In this document: positions 27,186 to 36,140 of the stretch, piece by piece | Numbering within the stretch: the stretch's first letter is position 1 | Layout: the number at the start of each line of letters is the position of its first letter | Assembly: GCA_964386325.1 (NCBI GenBank) | Contig: CAYLQY010000014.1 | Location: 19,970 to 83,969 of the forward strand | Origin: Anaerorhabdus sp964386325 | GTDB taxonomy: Bacteria; Bacillota_I; Bacilli_A; Erysipelotrichales; Erysipelotrichaceae | DNA length: 64,000 nucleotides | Direction: 5' to 3' | The notes under the pieces: model-generated | Seen by the model: only the letters and a program-made list of their open reading frames with translations | Told to the model about the DNA's origin: nothing | Database searches by the model: none | Position numbers and translations under genes: made by a program

Positions 27186-28301
27186 ATGAAAAAAATAGTT
27201 AAGGTAGCAATTAGTTTCTTAATGATTATTGGCCTTGTGGGTTGTAGTGGTGGAGGAACAAGTAGTAAACCAACACTTGCAAATCAAAAGTCTGATACAG
27301 GAGCTTATGAGAATTTAATGGAAATGACAGTTGTTGCGGCAACTACAAATAAGAAGGGCGAAGAAGAAACAGGAAGCTTTCGGTTCTACGTTCCTAAATC
27401 TAAATATGCAGATGTTTATGATAATAGTGCCTTTTCATCAGAGAATGGAGTATCTTTAGATGTAAGTATTAATGATTATATGTTTGAAGAAGGCGAATTC
27501 GCAGATGAAGTAGTGAAGTATGCGAAAGAGGGTATTATAAATGATTCATATGTATTACAAGTAATACGTGAATCAGAAATTATAGTGGATGAAGCAAGAG
27601 ACAATGCTTCATATAGTGCATTGGTTATTGAAGAGGGCTACGATTATGCAGGAGAAGCCATATATAACTTCTTTGCAGCAAAAGAGTTAAGTCCAACACA
27701 AAGAATATTCATACGACTTGAAATCACAGCTTCTGAATGTAATAAGTTAACAGATCCGATGATTAACGAAATTGAAGAATACTATGGAATTGAAATTGAC
27801 TTTAATCTTGAAGAAGCAACAAAAGCGCAAGAAGAATTCAATGCAAATCCACCTGAAACTAAACGTTATGATGCTTTTGGATTTTCATTCGAAATTCCAT
27901 TTGCATATAGCTTAGATTATGATATGTCAGATTATGCAGAAGATGATTTTGTATTTGGTCCGCAAGGAGAAGCAAATTCATATAATGATAATTTACAAGT
28001 TATGGTTATTACTGATGACTCAAGTCAATATACTGCTGAAGGATTAAAAGCAGATATTGAAGATTTATTTACAGAATTAGGAAATGGAGCAGCAAAAGTC
28101 CAAGATTCTGATTTCACTTCACAAGATAAAGCAATTATACGTTGCAAATTGTCTGGAAATAGTGAATACTTAGATGGTTATATCGTTAGTTATAAAAACT
28201 ATGTGGTTTATTTCGCAACAATTACAGACCTTACCGAAACTGATCAACAACAATTAGATGTGATTCAAAAAGCAATAGATACATTTGTTGTTGAGTACTA
28301 A
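27186..28301 (+). CDS. Lipoprotein, two-domain
   Basis: 371 residues, lipobox LVGC with Cys20 and a Gly/Ser linker. The first half (about 40-210) and second half (about 225-371, with DAFGFSFEIPFAYSLDYD) each look like the ligand-binding type of fold found in the 25991 lipoprotein. Ribosome binding site AGGAGAG. The last gene of the cluster; a strong terminator follows. Function unknown. Confidence 0.7.
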   Translation: MKKIVKVAISFLMIIGLVGCSGGGTSSKPTLANQKSDTGAYENLMEMTVVAATTNKKGEEETGSFRFYVPKSKYADVYDNSAFSSENGVSLDVSINDYMFEEGEFADEVVKYAKEGIINDSYVLQVIRESEIIVDEARDNASYSALVIEEGYDYAGEAIYNFFAAKELSPTQRIFIRLEITASECNKLTDPMINEIEEYYGIEIDFNLEEATKAQEEFNANPPETKRYDAFGFSFEIPFAYSLDYDMSDYAEDDFVFGPQGEANSYNDNLQVMVITDDSSQYTAEGLKADIEDLFTELGNGAAKVQDSDFTSQDKAIIRCKLSGNSEYLDGYIVSYKNYVVYFATITDLTETDQQQLDVIQKAIDTFVVEY

Positions 28302-28374
28302 TTTAACCGAAGAACTCATACAGTATTGCAAGAAAATTTGTATTAAATTAATAACTAATGATATAAATATAGAG

Positions 28375-28404
28375 AAGAACACTTGAAAAAGTGTTCTTTT
28401 TTTG
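28375..28404 (+). terminator. Rho-independent terminator of the lipoprotein cluster
   Basis: AAGAACACTT (28375-28384), GAAA loop, AAGTGTTCTT (28389-28398), T run. Confidence 0.9.
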
Positions 28405-28521
28405 TGATTTTCTACATGAAGTAAATATTTGCAAATAAGCTTAAAAAGGTATAAAAAGCATATAAATGGGTATAAAATGCATGTGAAAATAATAACTAAT
28501 TGATATATTCAAAAATATATA

Positions 28522-28543
28522 AAATATAACCGAAATATAACCG
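28522..28543 (+). promoter_or_regulatory. Tandem 11-base repeat upstream of the surface-protein gene
   Basis: AAATATAACCG occurs twice in a row, one helical turn apart, 54 bases before ATG 28597. It could be a response-regulator type site. A TTGATA at 28500-28505 may serve as the -35 of an overlapping promoter. The remainder of 28405-28596 shows only AT-rich TATAAA-like stretches. Confidence 0.4.
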
Positions 28544-28596
28544 GACAAGGAGCATGATGGTCTCGTAAGAAAGGAATATTATTAAGGGAGAGAAGA

Positions 28597-31500
28597 ATGA
28601 AAAAAAATAAAAGATTCGCAACGAAATTTTCTAGGAAAGTGGTTTCGATTATTTTGTCGTGGGGAATGCTAGTAAGTATGATTTTACCTGTTACGGCAGA
28701 AGATACATTGAGTGAAGTTAATGAAACAAATGAAATACTAGAGGTTCAAAATACAAATGAAGAAGTAGTTTCACCAGAGGAAGTAATCATTGAAGAGGTA
28801 GATCCTACTGTTGAGCCAGTTATAACTACTGAACCAGTAGCAACTGAAGAAACAGTAATAGATGAACAAATTGATGACGTAGTTGAAGATATAGCGCCAA
28901 CTTCTACTCCAGTAGAAGAAGAGGTGGTTGAAGAAGAAATTGACGATTCAATCGCATTGATGTCATTGGAAAATGAAAAGGGGAATGACCAAGAAAAGAA
29001 AAAAGGTTGTTCTGTTGTATTTGAAGTTCAAGACGATGTAACAAATTTCAAGGGAGAAAAAAACTTCCAAGAGTTAAATTGTGGCGATAAATTTGATTTT
29101 GTAAAAAAAGAAATTCCAGCAATTAATGATAAAGATGGAAAATTCGAAATACTTTATTGGTTAATTGGTAATGATTCTAAACAAAATACATATGATGATG
29201 TTGTGGCATATTTAACAAATACCACAATCAATGAGAATATAATCATTACAGCAGTAGTTGATGAAATAGTAAAAGACAAAGCAACTCTTCAATTTGTTTC
29301 AGCTGACTCAAATTTAGGAACTTTATCTGGTACAACAACATTTGAGTCTGAATATCAGTTACCATTGAATCAATTAACAATTCCAACACCAAACCCTACT
29401 GAGGGTAGTAAATTTTTGTATTGGACGGTTAATGGTAAGCAATATAAAACAAATAATGATTTGAAGCGTTCAAAGATTACTGTTGAACCAGGTTCATCAT
29501 TAACAGTTACAGCAGTATTTGAAAAAATCAAAACGATAAATGTTATTTTCAATATCGAAGGTAATGGTGAATATAAGGCTGAATACAAAACGGAATTCAC
29601 ATTTACTAAAGACACAAGATTAGTATCAATATATGATGATATTCCTCAACCAACAGAAGCATCTTTTGATAATTTTAAATATTGGAAAGTTTCAATAAAT
29701 GGAAATCCAGTAAAATCAAATTTATACGGTACCCAATTTGTTAATGATACTGTACTTTGTAATGTTGTTGGGAGAATGAAATTAGGCGATTATGTAGTTA
29801 TTACTGCAGTATTTGGTGCTCCAAATACTGTGGCAGTAAATTTTGAAATAGACACATTAAAAGGTTCTACACAAGATACTGCAACATTCAGCGGGAATGA
29901 AAATACAGTATTTAATAATTTGGTATCTAAGGTACCAACAGTTAACGTAACTAATGGATATAAATTCATCGGTTGGAAGCACAATGATACTACTTATAGC
30001 GAAGCAGAAATTATAAATACGTTTGGTCAAAAAATGATTTCTAATTCGATGACATTTACGGCAATATTTGAAGAAAGCATTGTTTTATTACCAACTACAA
30101 TGACATTTAATACAAATGGTAAAGGAACAGTAGATAATAAACCAGAAATCAGTTTTACTAAAGAATTGCCACAAGGCAATAATGGAATTACAATTGGGGA
30201 ATTAATGGGAGATGCGCCAATTCCTACACCAACAGGAAATGAAGGCTACGAGTTTGCGGGTTGGAAGCTGCCTGATGACAAAAATTTGTACTCTACAGAA
30301 GAACTAGCTGCAATCTTAGAGCGAAGTGTTATTCAACACGGCGATACATACATGGCAACAGCTATTTTCTATGGTGAAGAAGATTATGGTTATGTAAAAT
30401 TTGTTGCAGGAGTTAATGGTAAATTCGAAGGAGACTTAACTCATGAAATTTTCTATCAAATACCAATTGAGCAAGGCCAAGGAGTACATGTGTCAACATT
30501 AATGGTGGATAAAAAATATCCTAAAGCAATAGGAAATACAAATTATGAACTTATCGGATGGAACATACAGTCATCAAACGGTAAGATTAACACAGATTAT
30601 GAATCAACAGAAGAAATGCTAAAGGATTTAGGACCATTAGTAATTACACCAAATATGGGGTATATTGTAACAGCAATTTTCGATAAAAAAGAACCTAATA
30701 CAATGACTACTTATTTAAAGTTTAATGTAGAAGGTAATGGAACTGTCAATGGTTTAAATGAAGTCGTACTAAATAAACAAGTTGCTGAAAATTCATCGAT
30801 TACTGCAAATATCTTTACTGAGAATGGAGCTCTTATTCCAGTACCAGTGGGTATGGAAAATGAAGAATTTATTGGTTGGAGAGTTGGAAGTAGAGAAACA
30901 TTAATGAATACTAAAACGCTTAATACTAACCTTGAATACATTTCTGTTAATGCTGGTGGAACACTTGTAATAACTGCAGTATTTAAAGAAGTAAAAGAAA
31001 CAAGTTTGCAGTTTACAGTACGTGGTCCGGGTTCATTTGTTGGAAATGATAAGAATGTTGAAAGTTTAATTTATACAGAAAAAGTACCTACAGATGAAAC
31101 AATTAACGCTAAAAAATTAATTGATGAAACAACTACTCCTACAGTTGCAGCAAATGAAAATGCACGTTTTGTAGGTTGGTTATATGGAGAAAATACAGAT
31201 CCTAAAGATGTATATGATTTAAATGCATACTTATATGAAACAGAGATAACAGCAGGAGAAACACTTACTGTAATTGCAGTATTTGAAGAAAATCCAGTTG
31301 TAACACCGACTCCTACACCTACAATACCGACGACACCAACACCAACTACACCACCAACAACTAACTATATTCCACCAGTTGAGGTTGTTGTTCCAGTTGC
31401 CGTTGTGCCTGTCGTTCAAGCACCAGCTGTACCAGTAGTACCTGAAGTTATTCCTGAAGAAATAACTCCTGAAGTAGCACCTACTGCAACACCTGAAATT

Positions 31501-31833
31501 ATTCAAGAAGATGAAACACCATTAGTAGTTAATAAGAGTACATGGTCATTAATCAACTTAATACTTATGCTAGCAACACTTGGTGGAGGATTAATCTACG
31601 TATTCAAAAAGAAAGAAGAAAATGATACACAAACGATAGAACGAAAAGGTAAACTATTATCTGTTCTTTCAGTAATTGGTTCAATTGCATTATTCTTCTT
31701 AACACAAGATTTATTAGGAAAAATGATAATGGTAGATACTTGGACAATTGCAATGGCAGTAGTAGCACTTGTACAAGGTGGGATCTTCTATTTTGGTAAG
31801 AAAAAAGAAAATATAAATCAAACACAAGCTTAA
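28597..31833 (+). CDS. Large repeat-containing surface protein
   Basis: 1078 residues: signal peptide (about 1-35), acidic Val/Glu/Thr/Pro stretch (36-130), then about eight imperfect repeats of 80-110 residues (about 145-930). Each repeat has a strand start such as LKFNVEGNG or VNFEIDTLKG, a centre FxGW or FxYW and an end VTAVFE, resembling the InlB B-repeat/Listeria-Bacteroides type. A Thr/Pro linker (about 930-980) is followed by three hydrophobic segments (about 983-1003, 1021-1036, 1050-1066). There is no LPXTG signal, so it is membrane-anchored rather than sortase-linked. Likely an adhesin or cell-surface structural protein (inference). Confidence 0.75.
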   Translation: MKKNKRFATKFSRKVVSIILSWGMLVSMILPVTAEDTLSEVNETNEILEVQNTNEEVVSPEEVIIEEVDPTVEPVITTEPVATEETVIDEQIDDVVEDIAPTSTPVEEEVVEEEIDDSIALMSLENEKGNDQEKKKGCSVVFEVQDDVTNFKGEKNFQELNCGDKFDFVKKEIPAINDKDGKFEILYWLIGNDSKQNTYDDVVAYLTNTTINENIIITAVVDEIVKDKATLQFVSADSNLGTLSGTTTFESEYQLPLNQLTIPTPNPTEGSKFLYWTVNGKQYKTNNDLKRSKITVEPGSSLTVTAVFEKIKTINVIFNIEGNGEYKAEYKTEFTFTKDTRLVSIYDDIPQPTEASFDNFKYWKVSINGNPVKSNLYGTQFVNDTVLCNVVGRMKLGDYVVITAVFGAPNTVAVNFEIDTLKGSTQDTATFSGNENTVFNNLVSKVPTVNVTNGYKFIGWKHNDTTYSEAEIINTFGQKMISNSMTFTAIFEESIVLLPTTMTFNTNGKGTVDNKPEISFTKELPQGNNGITIGELMGDAPIPTPTGNEGYEFAGWKLPDDKNLYSTEELAAILERSVIQHGDTYMATAIFYGEEDYGYVKFVAGVNGKFEGDLTHEIFYQIPIEQGQGVHVSTLMVDKKYPKAIGNTNYELIGWNIQSSNGKINTDYESTEEMLKDLGPLVITPNMGYIVTAIFDKKEPNTMTTYLKFNVEGNGTVNGLNEVVLNKQVAENSSITANIFTENGALIPVPVGMENEEFIGWRVGSRETLMNTKTLNTNLEYISVNAGGTLVITAVFKEVKETSLQFTVRGPGSFVGNDKNVESLIYTEKVPTDETINAKKLIDETTTPTVAANENARFVGWLYGENTDPKDVYDLNAYLYETEITAGETLTVIAVFEENPVVTPTPTPTIPTTPTPTTPPTTNYIPPVEVVVPVAVVPVVQAPAVPVVPEVIPEEITPEVAPTATPEIIQEDETPLVVNKSTWSLINLILMLATLGGGLIYVFKKKEENDTQTIERKGKLLSVLSVIGSIALFFLTQDLLGKMIMVDTWTIAMAVVALVQGGIFYFGKKKENINQTQA

Positions 31834-31866
31834 TACATTGTGAAATAATTACTTACTTGTAGTGGC

Positions 31867-31895
31867 TTGACAATTGATGATACAGTCGATAAACT
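31867..31895 (+). promoter_or_regulatory. Promoter of the pfl transcript
   Basis: TTGACA (31867-31872), 17-base spacer, TAAACT (31890-31895). The start would lie near 31902, just before the riboswitch. Confidence 0.65.
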
Positions 31896-31912
31896 AAACA
31901 TGTAAAACTTAC

Positions 31913-31990
31913 TACTTGTCTGTTGCTGATGGAAATGTGATAACACAGTGCAACAGGGTAAACAAGAAAAATGTCGACCATCTGGGCAAT
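31913..31990 (+). promoter_or_regulatory. ZTP (pfl-motif) riboswitch
   Basis: P1-like pairing CTGTTGC/GCAACAG with flanking CTTGT/ACAAG; a small hairpin around GTG-ATAA-CAC; and the conserved 3' part CGACC...CTGGGCA (CTGGGCA at 31982-31988). The defining pseudoknot GATGG (31928-31932) with CCATC (31978-31982) is present, as in known ZTP riboswitches. The CTGGGCAA end overlaps the terminator stem at 31985, so ZTP binding should favour read-through. ZTP signals a shortage of 10-formyl-tetrahydrofolate; pyruvate formate-lyase makes formate, a source of that one-carbon unit. Confidence 0.85.
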
Positions 31991-32018
31991 TCAATATCTT
32001 TTGAATTGCCTTTCTTTT
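31985..32018 (+). terminator. Expression-platform terminator of the ZTP riboswitch
   Basis: GGCAATTCAA (31985-31994) pairs perfectly with TTGAATTGCC (32001-32010), then a T-rich run. Its first bases belong to the aptamer. Confidence 0.85.
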
Positions 32019-32045
32019 ATACTAAACCATGAGGAGGGTACTACT

Positions 32046-34274
32046 ATGGAAGCATATCGTGATTTTAAAGGATTAAAATGGCAAGAAAGTATAGATGTTA
32101 GAGACTTTATTTTAAGTAACTACACAGAATATAAAGGTGATGATCAATTTTTAGCACCTGCTACTGAACGCACTCAAAACTTGATGAATGAAGTTAATAT
32201 ACTATTAAAAAAGGAACATGAAAATAATGGTGTATTAGATATTGATACTGACATTGTAACTTCATTAACAAGTTATGAGCCAGGATATATAAAAAAAGAA
32301 TTGGAATTAATTGTTGGGTTACAAACAGATGAGCCACTTAAAAGAGGTGTGAATCCATTTGGAGGAATCCGTATGGCACGTAGTGCAGTAGAGGCTTATG
32401 GTCATAAACTATCTGATAGAATAGAAGCCCAATTTGAATTTAAAACAACACACAATGATGGTGTATTTAGAGCTTACACGGATGAAATGAAGGCAGCTAG
32501 AAAAGTAGGACTTATTACAGGACTACCAGATGCGTATGGTCGTGGACGTATTATTGGTGACTATCGTCGTGTTGCGTTATATGGTATTGATCGATTAATT
32601 GAAGAAAAGAAAAAAGATAAAGCTCAAATCGGTGCTTCATCTTTAGATCAAAATGAAATTCGTCAATTAGAAGAACTTTACCAACAAATTACTTTTTTGG
32701 GAAAATTAAAAGAAATGGCTGCAATGCATGGCTTTGATATTTCAAAACCAGCTACTAATGCTCATGAAGCAATTCAATGGACTTATTTTGGTTATCTTGG
32801 AGCTATTAAAGAACAAAATGGTGCAGCGATGTCACTTGGACGTGTAAGTACTTTCTTTGATATTTATATTGAACGTGATATCCAAGAAGGTGTTTTAACA
32901 GAAGAACAAGCACAAGAATTAATCGATCAATTTGTTATTAAGCTAAGACTTGCTAGACATTTAAGAACCCCTGAATATAATGAATTATTCGGTGGAGACC
33001 CAATGTGGATTACAGAGGTATTGGGTGGTATGACTACAAATCATCAAAGCTTAGTTTCTAAATCATCATTTAGAATGTTGCATACACTCATTAATTTAGG
33101 TTCAGCACCTGAACCTAATCTAACGATACTTTGGTCACAAGAATTACCAGAAGGATTTAAAAACTTCTGTAGTAAAATTTCAATTTTAACCGATTCAATT
33201 CAATATGAAAATGATGATGTAATGCGTCCACTTTATGGGGATGATTATGGTATTGCTTGTTGTGTATCTGCCATGGAAATTGGCAAACAAATGCAATTCT
33301 TTGGTGCTCGTTGTAACTTACCTAAGTTATTGCTATTAGCACTAAATGGTGGCATAGAAGAACATAAACATATTCATTTAGGACCTCAAATGGATACAAT
33401 AAAAGATGGTGAAGTATTAAACTATGATGAAGTTGTGAAACGCTTAGATACTTACATGACATGGCTTGCAGGATTGTATGTAAATACAATGAATATTATC
33501 CATTATATGCATGATAAATATGCTTATGAAAAAACTCAAATGGCTTTACATGATACTGAAGTTGAACGATTTATGGCATTTGGGGTTGCGGGAATCTCTG
33601 TAATCACAGACTCATTAAGTGCAATTAAGTATGCTAAAGTTACTCCAATTAAAGGCGAAAGTGGTATTATTGAAGACTTTACAATTGAGGGTGATTTCCC
33701 TAAATATGGAAATGATGATGATCGTGTAGATTTCATTGCTAAAGAACTAGTTGAAAAATTCATCGCAGAACTTAGAAAACATAAAACATATCGTAATTCA
33801 ATTCATACATTATCAGTTCTTACAATTACATCAAATGTTGTTTATGGTAAGAAGACCGGGTCTACACCAGATGGTAGAAAAGATGGTGAAGCATTTGCCC
33901 CAGGTGCAAATCCAATGCATAATCGAGAAACCAATGGTGCAATTGCTGCATTAAATAGTGTGGCTAAGATTCCGTATGATGCATGTCGTGATGGTATTTC
34001 AAATACATTCTCTATTGTACCTAATTCATTAGGTAAAGATGAGAATGAAAGAGTGCATAACTTAACTAATTTATTAGATGGTTATTTTGTTCAAAATGCA
34101 CATCATTTAAATGTGAATGTATTGAATAAAGAACAATTAATAGATGCTTATGAAAATCCAGAAAAATATCCTAACTTAACAATTCGTGTATCTGGATATG
34201 CAGTAAACTTCCATCGTTTGTCTTCTGAACAACAACGTGAAGTAATTCAAAGAACATTCCATACAACATTATGA
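32046..34274 (+). CDS. pflB: Formate C-acetyltransferase (pyruvate formate-lyase)
   Basis: 742 residues from ATG 32046 (GAGGAGGG just upstream; earlier in-frame codons lie in the leader hairpin). Glycyl-radical enzyme that splits pyruvate with CoA into acetyl-CoA and formate under anaerobic conditions. The catalytic pair C405-C406 (GIACCVSAM) and the radical glycine G717 (RVSGYAVNF) are present. Normal length for the family. Overlaps the activase gene by 4 bases and is controlled by the ZTP riboswitch. Confidence 0.97.
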   Translation: MEAYRDFKGLKWQESIDVRDFILSNYTEYKGDDQFLAPATERTQNLMNEVNILLKKEHENNGVLDIDTDIVTSLTSYEPGYIKKELELIVGLQTDEPLKRGVNPFGGIRMARSAVEAYGHKLSDRIEAQFEFKTTHNDGVFRAYTDEMKAARKVGLITGLPDAYGRGRIIGDYRRVALYGIDRLIEEKKKDKAQIGASSLDQNEIRQLEELYQQITFLGKLKEMAAMHGFDISKPATNAHEAIQWTYFGYLGAIKEQNGAAMSLGRVSTFFDIYIERDIQEGVLTEEQAQELIDQFVIKLRLARHLRTPEYNELFGGDPMWITEVLGGMTTNHQSLVSKSSFRMLHTLINLGSAPEPNLTILWSQELPEGFKNFCSKISILTDSIQYENDDVMRPLYGDDYGIACCVSAMEIGKQMQFFGARCNLPKLLLLALNGGIEEHKHIHLGPQMDTIKDGEVLNYDEVVKRLDTYMTWLAGLYVNTMNIIHYMHDKYAYEKTQMALHDTEVERFMAFGVAGISVITDSLSAIKYAKVTPIKGESGIIEDFTIEGDFPKYGNDDDRVDFIAKELVEKFIAELRKHKTYRNSIHTLSVLTITSNVVYGKKTGSTPDGRKDGEAFAPGANPMHNRETNGAIAALNSVAKIPYDACRDGISNTFSIVPNSLGKDENERVHNLTNLLDGYFVQNAHHLNVNVLNKEQLIDAYENPEKYPNLTIRVSGYAVNFHRLSSEQQREVIQRTFHTTL

Positions 34275-34972
34275 TTGGTAGAGTAAATTCATTTCATAGT
34301 TTTTCTACAAATGATGGACCTGGTATTCGTGCGGTTGTATTTATGCAAGGATGTCCATTACGTTGCAAGTGTTGTCATAATCCTGAAACATGGAATATGA
34401 GTGATGGCATAGAAATGAGTGTTGAGGAAGTTGTTCAAAAAATAAAAAAAGGTATTACTTATTATTCAAAAGGTGGGGTAACATGTAGTGGTGGTGAGCC
34501 ACTCATGCAACCTGAATTTGTGGAAGAACTTTTCAAGGAGTGCCATGCGTTATCACTTCATACAACGCTTGATACAAGTGGTTGTGTTCTAAATGAACAA
34601 GTTAAAAGAGTTCTTGATCAAACAGATTTAGTATTGCTTGATTTCAAGATGACAACTGAGGAAGAATATAATGCATTTGCGAAAGGTTCATTAATTCAAA
34701 CTATTCAATTTTTGGAATACTTGGATTCCATCAACAAACCAACATGGATTCGACATGTCGTGATTCCAACTGTTAATGATACTGAAAAACAAACAAAGGA
34801 ATTAAAAGAACTCTTAAAAAAATATACATGTATTCAACGAGTTGACTTTCTTCCATTTAAGTCACTGTGTATTTCGAAATATGATGAACTTCAACTTGAA
34901 TTTCCATATAAAGAAATTCACGATGCAACAAATGAAGATGTTGAAAGAATAGAAGAATGGTTTAAAAAGTAA
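34271..34972 (+). CDS. pflA: Pyruvate formate-lyase activating enzyme
   Basis: 233 residues. Radical SAM enzyme that installs the glycyl radical on PflB. Iron-sulfur motif CxxxCxxC at C28, C32 and C35 (GCPLRCKCCHNP), followed by GGVTCSGGEPLMQ for SAM binding. The start ATG overlaps the pflB stop (ATGA), so the pair is translationally coupled; terminator directly after. Confidence 0.96.
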   Translation: MIGRVNSFHSFSTNDGPGIRAVVFMQGCPLRCKCCHNPETWNMSDGIEMSVEEVVQKIKKGITYYSKGGVTCSGGEPLMQPEFVEELFKECHALSLHTTLDTSGCVLNEQVKRVLDQTDLVLLDFKMTTEEEYNAFAKGSLIQTIQFLEYLDSINKPTWIRHVVIPTVNDTEKQTKELKELLKKYTCIQRVDFLPFKSLCISKYDELQLEFPYKEIHDATNEDVERIEEWFKK

Positions 34973-35003
34973 GTCTTTTGAAAGAAGACTTACTTTTCTT
35001 GTT
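34968..35003 (+). terminator. Terminator of the pfl operon
   Basis: AGTAAGTCTT (34968-34977) pairs with AAGACTTACT (34985-34994), then TTTCTTGTT. It overlaps the pflA stop codon. Confidence 0.85.
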
Positions 35004-35034
35004 ATACTGTTATTATAAGAAAGAGGGTGATGGT

Positions 35035-35450
35035 ATGTTTTCATTAAGTGATAAACATAAATTTTTGTTGGTCAACAGCTTAACAATTTTTATTACTCTA
35101 GCTTGGATTGTTTTTCTTTATGATGGACTGGGTAGTTTTATGAATTTGGAACGAAGTATAGCTAGTGTAAAGTTATTGATGGAGAATTTCTTTTGGAATG
35201 TAGGTATCACTTTTTAATGCCCATGAGTATCATTGGATTGATTCATAAATTATTTTCTAATTACAAGACACACGGCTATGAAAAGTTGAAAGTGATTATT
35301 TTTGATCATTTCAAAGAAATACTTGTGTTTACAGTTGTGATTTTCATTCCTATTCTTATCAATAAGTCCTATTTGATAGTATTCTTTCCAATTTGTTCAA
35401 TAATTTCATTGCCAGTGTGGACATATTTAGCATTATTAAAAATAATTTAA
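35035..35450 (+). pseudogene. Small membrane protein with a homopolymer frameshift
   Basis: The first frame starts at ATG 35035 (GAGGGTGATGGT upstream) and ends at TAA 35215; the second frame runs to TAA 35448. Both halves are hydrophobic and join smoothly if one T is added to the T5 tract at 35211-35215, giving WNVGITFLMPMSIIG and a protein of about 139 residues with four membrane segments. Either a true frameshift, phase variation, or a sequencing error. Family unknown. Confidence 0.55.
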
Positions 35451-35451
35451 A

Positions 35452-35481
35452 AAAGATGCACATCAATTGATGTGCATCTTT
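35452..35481. terminator. Perfect palindromic bidirectional terminator
   Basis: AAAGATGCACATCAA is followed directly by its exact reverse complement, between two converging genes, with A and T runs at the ends. Confidence 0.85.
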
Positions 35482-35994
35482 CTATAGTCTAATTTTGCGG
35501 ATATCGTCTTTCAAACGTTCAATATCTTTTATCCAACTTTCGATATCTTCCTCATGTTCTAATTCATCATTAAGAATTGTAACCGCCATTTGATAAGTGG
35601 AGAAGTCTTTACCTTCGGTAAATTTAGCGATTTGTTGATAGCGCTCAATAGCACAACGTTCACCATCTAAATTTTGATTAAGAATAACTTCTACGTAAGG
35701 ATCATTAGGGATTGCGTATTCGCAATCTGATAATTTCATCCAATCAGCAGGTGTTAGTACAGGTGTTCCACCTAACTGTATAATTCTGTTTACTACAAGT
35801 GTTGCGTGATTCAATTCTTCATTTGCGTGAATAAGTAATTCTGGTTCAATTTCGCTACGCATTGGTCCTTCCATGATTCTTGCGCCAATCCAGTATTGAT
35901 AATAAGCTAACCATTCTTCTGCAAGTGCTTTGTTTAAATACTCAATGAGTTGGTTAACATCTAGGTTGGCAATATTTACTGATTCTCTACCCAT
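35482..35994 (-). CDS. Ferritin-like (bacterioferritin/Dps-like) protein
   Basis: 170 residues forming a four-helix bundle pattern. Metal-ligand motifs are visible in order: EEWLAYYQY (helix A), HANEELNHA with ExxH (helix B), GERCAIERYQ (helix C) and NDELEHEEDI (helix D). Members of this group store iron or detoxify peroxide. AGGAGGT ribosome binding site before the start. A TATAAT on the minus strand (36036-36031) suggests its own promoter, divergent from 36141. Confidence 0.85.
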   Translation of the reverse strand: MGRESVNIANLDVNQLIEYLNKALAEEWLAYYQYWIGARIMEGPMRSEIEPELLIHANEELNHATLVVNRIIQLGGTPVLTPADWMKLSDCEYAIPNDPYVEVILNQNLDGERCAIERYQQIAKFTEGKDFSTYQMAVTILNDELEHEEDIESWIKDIERLKDDIRKIRL

Positions 35995-36140
35995 GATTAA
36001 TACCTCCTTAAATCACTGTGTGATAAGTTCATTATAGCCGATAGAAGATAATATAAAAGCAATGTGATTTTCTTGTGATGCGTAAATTATCAATCTCTTA
36101 GAAAATAAGCTATACTAAATACATAAAGAAGGGATTTTTT

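Noticed and set aside
31971..32045. Upstream start for pflB
   Set aside because: Those codons belong to the riboswitch and its terminator hairpin.
35452..35481. Operator palindrome at 35452-35481
   Set aside because: It lies between converging genes with A and T ends and works as a terminator for both.
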